A stretch of 6,930 bases of DNA from Candidatus Gottesmanbacteria bacterium RIFCSPLOWO2_01_FULL_49_10 (lineage in GTDB: Bacteria; Patescibacteriota; Microgenomatia; UBA10105; UBA927). This document shows positions 1-6,569 of this stretch, piece by piece. The notes under the pieces are model-generated. The model was not told the DNA's origin and did no database searches. It worked only from the letters and a program-made list of their open reading frames with translations. Location: assembly GCA_001781025.1 (NCBI GenBank), contig MFJZ01000026.1:1-6930 (forward strand), read 5' to 3'. The number at the start of each line of letters is the position of its first letter. Positions within the stretch are counted from its first letter, which is position 1. The translations under genes were made by a program, and so were the position numbers.

Positions 1-432
1 GATCCGAGATGATTGAAACGGACCTGCGATAAAGCGGTTCGTCGATCTGCCCACCTCGTGAGGCTCAAGGGTGCGCTTGCGGCTGAAAAATATTCTCGGG
101 AGCCTCTCCCCGCGCGTAACGACCATGTAAAGAGGGCTTTTGTCATCCTTGGCGATTGCGTTGTATTTGGGTTGGTATGCGTGAATGAGTTTTGCTTCTT
201 GAATCAGTGCGTCAAATTCGGTATCTGTCTGTACCACCTCTATGGCTCGTATCTGCGGAACCAGACGTCTGGTTTTTCCCCCGATCGCCCCGTCACTCGT
301 GAAGTATTGCCGGACGCGATTGGCTAGATTTTTTGCCTTGCCGACGTACAATATCACACCCGCGCTGTCTTTAAAAAGATAGACACCCGGGGACCTTGGA
401 AGGGTTAGGAATGTTTTCGAAATATGTTCCAT
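1..432 (-). CDS. uvrC: UvrABC system protein C, N-terminal part (cut by window edge)
   Basis: UvrC is the nuclease that cuts the damaged strand on both sides of a lesion bound by UvrB; the N-terminal GIY-YIG domain makes the 3' incision. I translated the minus strand from the ATG at 432: 144 codons stay open to the window edge. Residues 11-44 carry the GIY-YIG core (LPRSPGVYLF, then YVGKAKNL), with candidate catalytic Y29 and R39 and metal-binding E79 in an EAKLI context. PKYNAIAKDDKSPLY at 88-102 and AGPF near the end match the UvrC pattern. An in-frame TAG lies upstream and ATG 432 is the only good start after it. The gene overlaps the end of the transglutaminase gene by 28 nt, suggesting translational coupling; I see no clear Shine-Dalgarno. 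The UVR, RNase H-like and HhH parts lie outside the window, so completeness cannot be judged. Confidence 0.95.
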   Translation of the reverse strand, partial: MEHISKTFLTLPRSPGVYLFKDSAGVILYVGKAKNLANRVRQYFTSDGAIGGKTRRLVPQIRAIEVVQTDTEFDALIQEAKLIHAYQPKYNAIAKDDKSPLYMVVTRGERLPRIFFSRKRTLEPHEVGRSTNRFIAGPFQSSRI

Positions 433-2246
433 GTTGAGACATGGGTCAGAGCGTACGACAAGAGAAATAAACTACTCCCCACCATGCCAAAAAGTGCCAG
501 ATATAACCAGTACAGCGGTTGAATGTCGAAAAAGTAGTTCGTGAGTTGCCCGTTGACCGTGACGGCGAGCCTTCCTTTATTGCCGGTGGTACTTCCCGGA
601 ACCGAAACCGTAATCGGTATCGTGATTTTCGTAAAAGGAGGTATATCATGTTCTGTCTGTGTGACAGAGTAGGAGAGTGGGGTTGCCTGGATGAGTACGG
701 TTGCCGATTCGACCGCTGTACCGCTCTTGTTTTCGATCGTCACCGTTCCGTTGGCAGTAAACCCTGCCGTTACCTTTTGGGGAAATTGTATGGAAACTTC
801 CAAAGAATCAGGGGGAGTTGCAGGTACGGGTGAGGCATCTATAAACTCAACGAGTACGTCTTTTCCTTTTTGTCCGGGTTTCCGGTAAAAGCCAGCAGGA
901 TACGGCGTACTACTGGACATACCGTTTATCGCAAAGACGATGTGATTAAAATCCAACTTGTCAAAATAATTGACTCCATTCGTCGTGTTGCCCCACGTCG
1001 GGTCAATCGGCACCCATACATTCCGGTCTTTATCAAAATACTCAGGCCATGCATGGAGAACGTCGGAAATAAGGGACAATGGCCGGAGCTTTGGGTTTGT
1101 CGTATGCGCGTACCCGACCAATTGTCTGGCAGGAATACCTGCGGCTCGGGCGATGGCAATAAAAAGATCGGTGAACTCCATGCACACGGATTCCTTTGGG
1201 GATAAAAGTGCGGCGACGGCTCCTTTCCTGACAGGGTTTTGCGTGGCCCGATTGTAGTCATAGGCAAGGGTGGTAACGACGTAGTCATAGATTTGCCGGG
1301 GGGTCGTGTAGGTCGCAGCGAGCGCGAGAATCTTGTCATTATCCGCTTCCCAGTACGGAAGTGCGCGAAGATACGAATCCCTTATCTGGATATCTTCCGC
1401 GGGGGGGTCGGTGCGGCTTTCCAGGCTCATGGTCACGGATACCTGTGCCTTTACTTCAAGTTTTTGCCCGGGGACAAGGTCAAAACGCACGAGCCAGTTT
1501 CCGTCTTCATCGCGACGGACTGAGGTGGGCTTCGGATCGATTGCGTCAATCGTGATTTTTTGATACGGAGTATCCGGGGGCAGGGCTATTTCGGAAAACG
1601 CGGGAGTAAGTTTGGGATTTTCCAAATAGTACGATAACTGAAGCTTGGCATGTTGCAGTAAGCCATATGCAGCACTTATGCCGCCCCGGGCCATTTGATC
1701 GCGATTCCAGCGTCTCCCATCGGCGGGGATGGGAGACGTAAAGGCATTGGCCCCAAACGTTGGGGGGACCTCTAGGGTGACATAATACGCATCGATATCC
1801 GGATCATCGGCGATACCGGGAATCGTTACTTCCCAAATACTCCCGTTTTTTTGCGTAATGTCGAGGTGCTCGTAGCGAAGGGTAAAAGACTGTTTTTTCC
1901 CTATGCCGACTATCTGCTGATTAAACGTGAGCACAATGTCTGTTTTGCCGTCTTTTTGGGTAATTGCGGGCGTTATGACTCCTCCGTCATCACGGGCGAT
2001 AACGTTTTGAATCCGTTCGGAGTCGATACTAATCTGATACTGTTTTGGGTAGAGATTGGTAAACTGATTGACCAGGGTCACGTTCTGAGTCACAATCGTG
2101 ACGCCGGAAGGGGCAACCGCATATTGGACATCGTAGCTCGCCTTAAATTCGCCCGTTGCCAGAACTTTTGTTGGGAGACCAAAATAGGCCAAGAGACACA
2201 AAAAGCAAACAGCAAACGAGAAGCGAAAAGCAGTGTGAATCGTCAT
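405..2246 (-). CDS. Secreted, membrane-anchored transglutaminase-like protein
   Basis: This 613-residue protein has a papain-like transglutaminase core. Residues 1-30 look like a signal peptide: a hydrophobic run FSFAVCFLCLLAYFGL ending in VLA before TGEF. Residues about 31-280 are beta-rich and unassigned. The core spans about 300-445, with candidate triad C355 (SVCMEFTDLFIAIARAAGIP), H398 (LHAWPEY) and D415 (PIDPTWG), all present. A beta-sandwich-like stretch follows (about 480-570), and a hydrophobic segment near 577-600 with a basic tail (FRKHS) predicts a C-terminal anchor, leaving the enzyme on the outer face of the membrane. In this family the fold serves as protease, peptidase or crosslinker; the substrate cannot be read here. 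The start lies 4 nt after the uvrA stop with a weak AAGG, and the end overlaps uvrC, so it is probably cotranscribed with both. Transglutaminase-like fold: high confidence; activity: unknown. Confidence 0.9.
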   Translation of the reverse strand: MTIHTAFRFSFAVCFLCLLAYFGLPTKVLATGEFKASYDVQYAVAPSGVTIVTQNVTLVNQFTNLYPKQYQISIDSERIQNVIARDDGGVITPAITQKDGKTDIVLTFNQQIVGIGKKQSFTLRYEHLDITQKNGSIWEVTIPGIADDPDIDAYYVTLEVPPTFGANAFTSPIPADGRRWNRDQMARGGISAAYGLLQHAKLQLSYYLENPKLTPAFSEIALPPDTPYQKITIDAIDPKPTSVRRDEDGNWLVRFDLVPGQKLEVKAQVSVTMSLESRTDPPAEDIQIRDSYLRALPYWEADNDKILALAATYTTPRQIYDYVVTTLAYDYNRATQNPVRKGAVAALLSPKESVCMEFTDLFIAIARAAGIPARQLVGYAHTTNPKLRPLSLISDVLHAWPEYFDKDRNVWVPIDPTWGNTTNGVNYFDKLDFNHIVFAINGMSSSTPYPAGFYRKPGQKGKDVLVEFIDASPVPATPPDSLEVSIQFPQKVTAGFTANGTVTIENKSGTAVESATVLIQATPLSYSVTQTEHDIPPFTKITIPITVSVPGSTTGNKGRLAVTVNGQLTNYFFDIQPLYWLYLALFGMVGSSLFLLSYALTHVSTWNIFRKHS

Positions 2247-2250
2247 TGCC

Positions 2251-5226
2251 TTATTCTAATATGTTTTTTATGTATTGTCCTGTGTAGGAAGAAGAGACAC
2301 GAGAAACATCCCGGGGAGTACCGGTCGCCACAACCAGTCCACCACGCTCACCGCCATCTGGACCCAGGTCGATAATCCAGTCCGCATTCTTGATGATATC
2401 AAGGTTGTGCTCAATGACGATGACGGTGTTTCCCAGAGCCGTCAACCTATGGAGCACATGAAGGAGCTTTTCTAAATCCGCAAAGTGGAGCCCCGTGGTC
2501 GGTTCGTCCAGGATATACACGGTCTTTCCGGTGGCTCTGCGCGAGAGCTCGCTTGCCAGTTTCACCCGCTGCGCCTCCCCTCCTGAAAGAGTGGGTGCAG
2601 GCTGGCCGAGACGGATATAGGAGAGGCCGACGTCAACGATCGTTTGAAGTTTACCCACAAGTCCGGGATGGTTATGGAAAAGGGCCAGGGCTTCCTCAAT
2701 CGTCATTGCAAGGACGTCTGCAATGGATTTACCCTGATAGGTCACTTCCAAGGTCTCGGTATCATAGCGGGTTCCGTGGCACACTTCGCAGGAAACATAC
2801 ACATCGGAAAGAAACTGCATTTCGATCTTTTTCTGCGCTTCACCCTCACACGCCTCACACCTGCCACCTTTAACATTAAACGAGAAACGGCCCGGATGGT
2901 ACCCGCGAAGCCGCGATTCAGAGAGCGAGGCAAAAAGCTCCCGTATGTAGGTAAATGCGCCGGTGTATGTTGCAGGATTACTGCGTGGGGTACGCCCTAT
3001 GGGAGATTGGTCAATCAAGATGGCCTTGTCGACACGCTCAAGCCCTTCGATTCTTTCATATGCTCCCGTCGCAAGATGGCTGAGAGTATTGGTGTGATTG
3101 ATAAGTGCCGGATACAAGGTCTCAACGACCAAGCTCGACTTCCCACTGCCCGACACCCCGGTCACGCAAATTAACTGACCCAGGGGAAAGCTCGTGTCCA
3201 CATTTTTTAGATTATTGCGTGTGGCACCTTTTATGGTCAGGAGCGACGGTGCATGAGGGAGGGAGTTAGGGGAATCGTTATTATGGAGGTCCTGACGAGG
3301 ACGTCCGATCGTCCGTTTACCGGTCAGGTATTGGGCGGTCAAAGAGTGTTTGTTCAGTTTTATTTCGCTGACGGTACCTTCCGCGACGATCGCGCCGCCG
3401 TGCTCCCCTGCTCCCGGTCCGAAGTCCACAATCCTGTCTGCTTCTTCGATCGTCTCCCGGTCGTGCTCGACCACAATGACGGTATTTCCCAAATCCCTAA
3501 GTTTTTGCAGGGTATGGATAAGCTTGGTATTGTCCCTCTGATGGAGGCCGATCGAGGGCTCATCTAAAACGTATAAAACGCCCGAGAGTCCCGAACCGAT
3601 CTGAGAAGCCAGACGTATGCGCTGCGCTTCGCCGCCTGAAAGGGTGGTTGCCGTACGGGAAAGTGTCAGATACTCGAGTCCCACCGCTACCAGGAATTGG
3701 AGGCGGGAGAGGATTTCTTTTATAATGGGGGTTGCGATGGTCCGGTCGGAAATGGTGACCAGGGTAGCGCCAAGGTCCACCATCCACGCATGGCACAACT
3801 GAATCGACATAGCGGTTACTTCAGAAATCGATACACCGTTGACCGTGACCGTCAGGGATTCTTTTTTTAACCTCGTCCCCGCACAGTCCTGACACACTTC
3901 CTCGCGCATATACTTTTGGATCTCTTCCCGCACAAAGTCCGACTCCGATTGGCTGAAGCGTCTTTTGAGCTCATGTACGAGCCCCGGGTAGCACTCGGAA
4001 ATGGTCGTCTGGTCCCCGAAGCGGTTTTGGCCGCGGACGAGATAGTTTCTGTCCCCGGTGCCGTAGAGGAGGACACTGCGCTGGGTTTTCGTAAGGAGGC
4101 TCAATGGTGCCCGAAGATCGATGCCATGTTCGGCAGCTACTGTGGTCACGACCCGAGAAAACCAGGTATCGTGAAAAAACATTTTGGCAAAGGGTAGTAT
4201 TCCTCCCTCAGAAATTGAGAGGTTCGTATTGATGACCCGCTCGGGATCGACCGTCAGAATTTTGCCAAGCCCCGTGCAGACCGCACAGGCCCCATGGGGA
4301 GAGTTGAAAGAAAATGACCGAGGCTCTATTTCCGCAATGGAGATATTGCACACCGGACAGGAAAACTGCTCCGAGTATATGTGGTCTCTCGTTTCTTTTG
4401 GCTTATCGGGGATGCTAAACCCTTTGTCGAGTATCTCTGAAACGATGACAAGTCCCCCAGAGAGGTTCAGTGCCTGCTCGAGAGCATCAGCGATGCGGCT
4501 TTTGATCGCTACATCCGGAAGGCTGCCCCTTTTGGACTTGTTGTTTTTGAGAAACGAAAGTGTTTCTTGATCAAGCGTCAGGCGGTCAACGACGACATCA
4601 ACAGAGTGCTTGTTGGTTTTGATAAGCAGGATATCCTCATTAACTTCTAGAAAGCGCCCATCCACCCGCATCATGCGGTAGCCCTTGGCGCGAATCGTAT
4701 CAAAAAGTCCGGTAAACTCGCCCTTACGGTCGCGTACGACGGGGGATAAGATCGCGCATTTAAAAAGCTTCTTCCCCTCGTTTGCGATACTCTGGGAGGC
4801 CGCATCAAAAATCATCATGACAATCTGCTGTTTATCCAGTTTTTGCACTTCTCTGCCGCAATTGGGGCAATGCGGGTGACCAATCCTGGCGTAGAGAAGC
4901 CTGAGGTAGTCATAAATCTCCGTGACGGTGCCGACGGTAGAACGGGGGTTATGTGAGGTAGATTTTTGGTCAATCGAGATAGCCGGAGATAAGCCAATAA
5001 TCGCGTCCACGTCCGGCTTGTCCATGATCCCTAAAAACTGTCTGGCGTAGGAGGAAAGTGATTCAACGTACCGCCGCTGGCCCTCCGCGTAGATCGTGTC
5101 AAAGGCAAGTGAGCTTTTGCCCGATCCGGAGAGGCCGGTAAACACAATGAGCTTATTTTTCGGCAGCTCAAGGGTGATATTTTTGAGATTATGCTGGCGT
5201 GCGCCTTTGATGATAAGTTTTTCCAT
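2251..5226 (-). CDS. uvrA: Excinuclease ABC subunit A (UvrA)
   Basis: UvrA is the ATP-dependent dimer that scans DNA for bulky damage and loads UvrB. The product is 991 residues, slightly longer than the common 940-960. It has both ABC ATPase modules: Walker A GLSGSGKS at 31-38 and GVSGSGKS at 690-697; signatures LSGGEAQR at 529-536 and 880-887; Walker B VLDEPS and ILDEPT near 555 and 906. Zinc-site cysteine pairs are at C290/C293 with C314/C317, and C790/C793 with C813/C816. Other CxxC pairs lie at 120/123 and 445/448. The usual GDG after the second zinc knuckle reads GEA, a mild variation. I chose ATG 5226 because MEKLIIKGARQHNL is the normal family start; the frame also opens at GTG 5241, adding five unlikely residues. 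A weak GGTGGT lies 10 nt upstream. It is the first gene of a probable uvrA-transglutaminase-uvrC operon. Confidence 0.98.
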   Translation of the reverse strand: MEKLIIKGARQHNLKNITLELPKNKLIVFTGLSGSGKSSLAFDTIYAEGQRRYVESLSSYARQFLGIMDKPDVDAIIGLSPAISIDQKSTSHNPRSTVGTVTEIYDYLRLLYARIGHPHCPNCGREVQKLDKQQIVMMIFDAASQSIANEGKKLFKCAILSPVVRDRKGEFTGLFDTIRAKGYRMMRVDGRFLEVNEDILLIKTNKHSVDVVVDRLTLDQETLSFLKNNKSKRGSLPDVAIKSRIADALEQALNLSGGLVIVSEILDKGFSIPDKPKETRDHIYSEQFSCPVCNISIAEIEPRSFSFNSPHGACAVCTGLGKILTVDPERVINTNLSISEGGILPFAKMFFHDTWFSRVVTTVAAEHGIDLRAPLSLLTKTQRSVLLYGTGDRNYLVRGQNRFGDQTTISECYPGLVHELKRRFSQSESDFVREEIQKYMREEVCQDCAGTRLKKESLTVTVNGVSISEVTAMSIQLCHAWMVDLGATLVTISDRTIATPIIKEILSRLQFLVAVGLEYLTLSRTATTLSGGEAQRIRLASQIGSGLSGVLYVLDEPSIGLHQRDNTKLIHTLQKLRDLGNTVIVVEHDRETIEEADRIVDFGPGAGEHGGAIVAEGTVSEIKLNKHSLTAQYLTGKRTIGRPRQDLHNNDSPNSLPHAPSLLTIKGATRNNLKNVDTSFPLGQLICVTGVSGSGKSSLVVETLYPALINHTNTLSHLATGAYERIEGLERVDKAILIDQSPIGRTPRSNPATYTGAFTYIRELFASLSESRLRGYHPGRFSFNVKGGRCEACEGEAQKKIEMQFLSDVYVSCEVCHGTRYDTETLEVTYQGKSIADVLAMTIEEALALFHNHPGLVGKLQTIVDVGLSYIRLGQPAPTLSGGEAQRVKLASELSRRATGKTVYILDEPTTGLHFADLEKLLHVLHRLTALGNTVIVIEHNLDIIKNADWIIDLGPDGGERGGLVVATGTPRDVSRVSSSYTGQYIKNILE

Positions 5227-5236
5227 AACACAAATG

Positions 5237-5242
5237 ACCACC
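5237..5242 (-). promoter_or_regulatory. Weak Shine-Dalgarno for uvrA
   Basis: GGTGGT on the minus strand lies 10 nt before ATG 5226. It overlaps the alternative GTG start at 5241 and therefore favours 5226 as the true start. It is a poor match to GGAGG. Confidence 0.4.
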
Positions 5243-5261
5243 GATTAACCGTGGCATAAGT

Positions 5262-5270
5262 ATTATAGCA
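5262..5270 (-). promoter_or_regulatory. Extended -10 promoter of uvrA operon
   Basis: The minus strand reads TGCTATAAT, a perfect TATAAT with an extended -10 TGn. No convincing -35 lies 16-18 bp upstream; the nearest weak match is TTCGCA at 15 bp. A transcript would start near 5255, giving a leader of roughly 30 nt before ATG 5226. Confidence 0.6.
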
Positions 5271-5285
5271 TGATTATCCGAGTGC

Positions 5286-5293
5286 GAACGTTC
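5286..5293. promoter_or_regulatory. Possible operator: 8-bp palindrome between divergent promoters
   Basis: GAACGTTC is a perfect palindrome in the -35 area of both the uvrA promoter and the plus-strand promoter. It sits inside a wider GATTAT/ATAATC inverted pair (5272-5277 and 5309-5314). The half-sites resemble Gram-positive LexA half-sites, but those are spaced by 4 nt and here there is no spacer, so binding by a LexA-like protein is speculative. Confidence 0.25.
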
Positions 5294-5304
5294 AAATGCC
5301 GGTC

Positions 5305-5313
5305 TGATATAAT
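5305..5313 (+). promoter_or_regulatory. Extended -10 promoter, leaderless start of 5320 gene
   Basis: The plus strand reads TGATATAAT: consensus TATAAT (5308-5313) with an extended -10 TG. The ATG at 5320 begins 6 nt after the -10, where transcription would be expected to start, so the mRNA is predicted to have almost no leader. No Shine-Dalgarno is possible in that space. No clear -35 is seen. Confidence 0.6.
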
Positions 5314-5319
5314 CGCAGA

Positions 5320-5688
5320 ATGAAGGGTTGTGAAAGGCAATTTGGTGGTCTTACTTGTTCAAAATTGGGTGACGGTATTTGTGCTTATGCATTGAATGAT
5401 GCGTGGGTTGCTGGTGGAGATGTACGTACTTCCGAGCCGATTGTTGAGCTATTGACCGAAGCCGGATTTGACTACGCTTTAAAGACATATCTTCTTCACT
5501 CCTATGATCAGATTATAGACGCACGGGTCAAGGCATTTTTGCATCCGAGCTATGTTCAGTGTGTTGCAAAACAGGAAATAGCGGCAATGGCTAAAAGTGC
5601 CTTAGAGATTTTAACAGGGGATGAATTACCTGATCTAGAAACTTTAGGGCAAATTATGCTAGGGATATATGAATCATTAGACGCCTGA
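5320..5688 (+). CDS. Small protein of unknown function
   Basis: This 122-residue protein is not one I recognise. It has no signal peptide, membrane segment or obvious active-site motif. The N-terminal third is cysteine- and glycine-rich (C4, C13, C21). From about residue 40 it looks soluble and mostly helical, with an acidic C-terminal end (DELPDLETL). It is read away from uvrA from its own extended -10 promoter, and the ATG lies where transcription should begin. Its base composition looks more AT-rich than that of the uvr genes. Its last 35 nt overlap, on the opposite strand, the remnant of a uvrB 3' end, and a weak terminator covers its stop codon. Support for it being real is the promoter, the intact frame and the protein-like composition; no homology is claimed. 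Confidence 0.6.
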   Translation: MKGCERQFGGLTCSKLGDGICAYALNDAWVAGGDVRTSEPIVELLTEAGFDYALKTYLLHSYDQIIDARVKAFLHPSYVQCVAKQEIAAMAKSALEILTGDELPDLETLGQIMLGIYESLDA

Positions 5689-5758
5689 GTTTAGAGGCGG
5701 TTTTAAAGTCTAGGTCGCTGCTGGCACGGCGCGTTACGTGGGTGAAGTGAAAGAAACG
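5654..5758 (-). pseudogene. Decayed remnant of a uvrB 3' end (UVR motif)
   Basis: Translating the minus strand here gives a short frame containing RRASSDLDF and SKLRR, ending at TAA 5656-5654. It matches the intact uvrB tail in this window: 5684-5746 against 6832-6894 is 43 of 63 bases and 13 of 21 residues without gaps, and ISLA near the end lines up with MSLS at the same offset. Several differing codons are synonymous (CTG/CTA, GAT/GAC, AAG/AAA, AGA/AGG), so the copy seems to have evolved as protein before being broken. The conserved piece is the UVR helix pair that in UvrB contacts UvrC. It has no start and stops being recognisable at the left end of the transposable element. UvrC and other proteins also carry UVR motifs, but the base-level match and C-terminal position favour uvrB. 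Confidence 0.7.
5682..5704 (+). terminator. Weak rho-independent terminator
   Basis: CGCCT (5682-5686) pairs with AGGCG (5695-5699) around an 8-nt loop and is followed by GTTTT. It overlaps the stop codon of the 5320-5688 gene. The stem is only 5 bp and the T-tract is short, so this is tentative. Confidence 0.35.
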
Positions 5759-5759
5759 A

Positions 5760-5774
5760 CCACCTGCCAGATGG
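5760..5774. repeat. Left REP-like hairpin of the element
   Basis: CCACCT, loop GCC, AGATGG: a 6-bp stem with one mismatch. Its first 11 bases are the exact reverse complement of 6514-6524. It lies just beyond the transposase stop codon. Confidence 0.6.
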
Positions 5775-5787
5775 ATTACATTGGCAC

Positions 5788-6468
5788 CTATTCTTTTTCT
5801 TCAAATGCCAGGTGTTTTATACATTCCATTTTTTGGGCGTAGTCAATTTGGTTATGTATAAAATCTCTATATCCGGTCGGGGATTTAAATAACCCCCCGA
5901 TAAACGTAGGGTTAGATAATGTGTTTCCTTGAGGTGCTAAGTATTCAGGCAGGGATGACCAAGAGTATGAATCGAGCTCTGCTTCTTTGATTAAGAACGA
6001 TGATATCGGATTCAGGTGAATATAGCGGGATAGATGGATAAGTTGTTCTTCGGATTCTACCCGTACGGCTTTAAATGGGCCTTGGAATAAAGGCCCGACC
6101 CGATCATGTTTAATATTGAAATATTTGCTGTAACTGTCACAAGATTTGGAGACAAAGCGGGAAATACCGGCATTGGCGGTTTGTTTGAGTAAAAGGTGAA
6201 AATGGTTGGGCATGAGGCAAAAAGCTAGGATATCTACCTGGAGTTGGCTGGTTAAAAGTGCGTTGAGTAATTGAATACGTCTTTTTTCTTCTAGAATAAT
6301 GTATTTAGAATAACGAATAGGAGGTTCCAAAAAACGATAGTAATTCATAGTGCCCAGAGCTCGTCGATATTCCCATTTATCAGTAAAAATCTCGCGGCGT
6401 TCTACTCCTCTATTAAAGATGTGATAAATTTCTTCTGTGGCCAATACGACGTTTCTATTGGATGACAT
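5788..6468 (-). CDS. REP-associated (RAYT)/IS200-like Y1 transposase
   Basis: This 226-residue protein belongs to the Y1 transposase (HUH endonuclease) group, which cuts single-stranded DNA with one tyrosine and recognises hairpins. Visible marks: YHIFNRGVERREIF at 15-28, the HUH metal site MPNHFHLLLKQ with H89 and H91, SYSKYFNIKHDRVGPLFQG at 112-130 with candidate nucleophile Y113 or Y116, and YIHLNP at 149-154. No second gene (tnpB or iscB) is present, which fits a RAYT or IS200 type. The frame is intact and all key residues are present, so it may still be active. It is more AT-rich than the uvr genes. A perfect -35 and a fair -10 lie directly upstream, 6 nt from the ATG, implying a leaderless message. 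Whether it is a domesticated RAYT or a true insertion sequence depends on copy number. Confidence 0.92.
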   Translation of the reverse strand: MSSNRNVVLATEEIYHIFNRGVERREIFTDKWEYRRALGTMNYYRFLEPPIRYSKYIILEEKRRIQLLNALLTSQLQVDILAFCLMPNHFHLLLKQTANAGISRFVSKSCDSYSKYFNIKHDRVGPLFQGPFKAVRVESEEQLIHLSRYIHLNPISSFLIKEAELDSYSWSSLPEYLAPQGNTLSNPTFIGGLFKSPTGYRDFIHNQIDYAQKMECIKHLAFEEKE

Positions 6469-6474
6469 GTAATT

Positions 6475-6503
6475 AGTTTAGATGTGGAAAGGAGATGTGT
6501 CAA
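6475..6503 (-). promoter_or_regulatory. Promoter of the transposase gene, leaderless
   Basis: On the minus strand a perfect TTGACA (6503-6498) is followed by a 17-bp spacer and TAAACT (6480-6475, 4 of 6 to consensus). Only 6 nt separate this -10 from ATG 6468, so transcription should begin at or next to the start codon. The promoter lies inside the right end of the element. Confidence 0.65.
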
Positions 6504-6510
6504 GCTAAGT

Positions 6511-6524
6511 CACCTGGCAGGTGG
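6511..6524. repeat. Right REP-like hairpin of the element
   Basis: CACCT, loop GGC, AGGTG: a perfect 5-bp stem at 6511-6523, plus one G. Bases 6514-6524 are the exact inverse of the left end at 5760-5770. Confidence 0.65.
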
Positions 6525-6569
6525 ACAAACAAATTTAAACAACCTTGGATTGTCTATTATAAAACTGCG
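6525..6569. other. Short AT-rich intergenic stretch
   Basis: This AT-rich gap separates the element end from the stop of the small uvrB-coupled gene. It holds an isolated minus-strand TATAAT at 6556-6561 without a matching -35. I see no gene or clear terminator. Confidence 0.5.

Larger units (their letters stand above)
5760..6524 (-). mobile_element. Single-gene HUH/Y1 transposable element with hairpin ends
   Basis: Two perfect 11-bp inverted copies, CCACCTGCCAG at 5760-5770 and CTGGCAGGTGG at 6514-6524, bracket one transposase gene with little else between. Each end can also fold on itself: CACCT-GGC-AGGTG at 6511-6523 is perfect, and CCACCT-GCC-AGATGG at 5760-5774 has one mismatch. A further half-copy, TGCCAGGTG, lies at 5806-5814 inside the 3' end of the gene. 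Subterminal hairpins are typical of IS200/IS605 elements and of RAYT genes with their REP sequences, both of which move as single strands without target duplication; none is seen here. Exact ends are inferred. Confidence 0.65.

Noticed and set aside
13..327. Plus-strand open frame of 104 codons
   Set aside because: It lies opposite uvrC, whose minus-strand translation has the full GIY-YIG signature; the plus frame has no recognisable content.
1851..2375. Plus-strand open frame of 174 codons across the uvrA/transglutaminase junction
   Set aside because: It is antisense to the 3' end of uvrA and the 5' end of the transglutaminase gene, both well supported; its composition looks like a shadow frame.
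2644..3174. Plus-strand open frame of 176 codons inside uvrA
   Set aside because: It is antisense to the second ATPase module and zinc site of UvrA, which constrain the minus strand completely.
5190..5257. Leader peptide frame starting at the minus-strand ATG 5257
   Set aside because: The 20-odd-codon frame overlaps the uvrA start, has no ribosome site and shows no regulatory pattern; likely chance.
5286..5293. LexA/SOS box upstream of uvrA
   Set aside because: GAAC and GTTC half-sites abut without the 4-nt spacer of the known Gram-positive box; kept only as an unassigned palindrome.
5291..5809. Repeat TTCAAATGCC at 5291-5300 and 5800-5809
   Set aside because: It is ten bases with no further similarity on either side; one copy is inside the transposase coding end. 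Probably coincidence.
5760..6524. CRISPR or tandem repeat array from the recurring CACCTG motif
   Set aside because: There are only two end copies and one half-copy, in inverted orientation around a transposase; this is an element-end structure, not an array.
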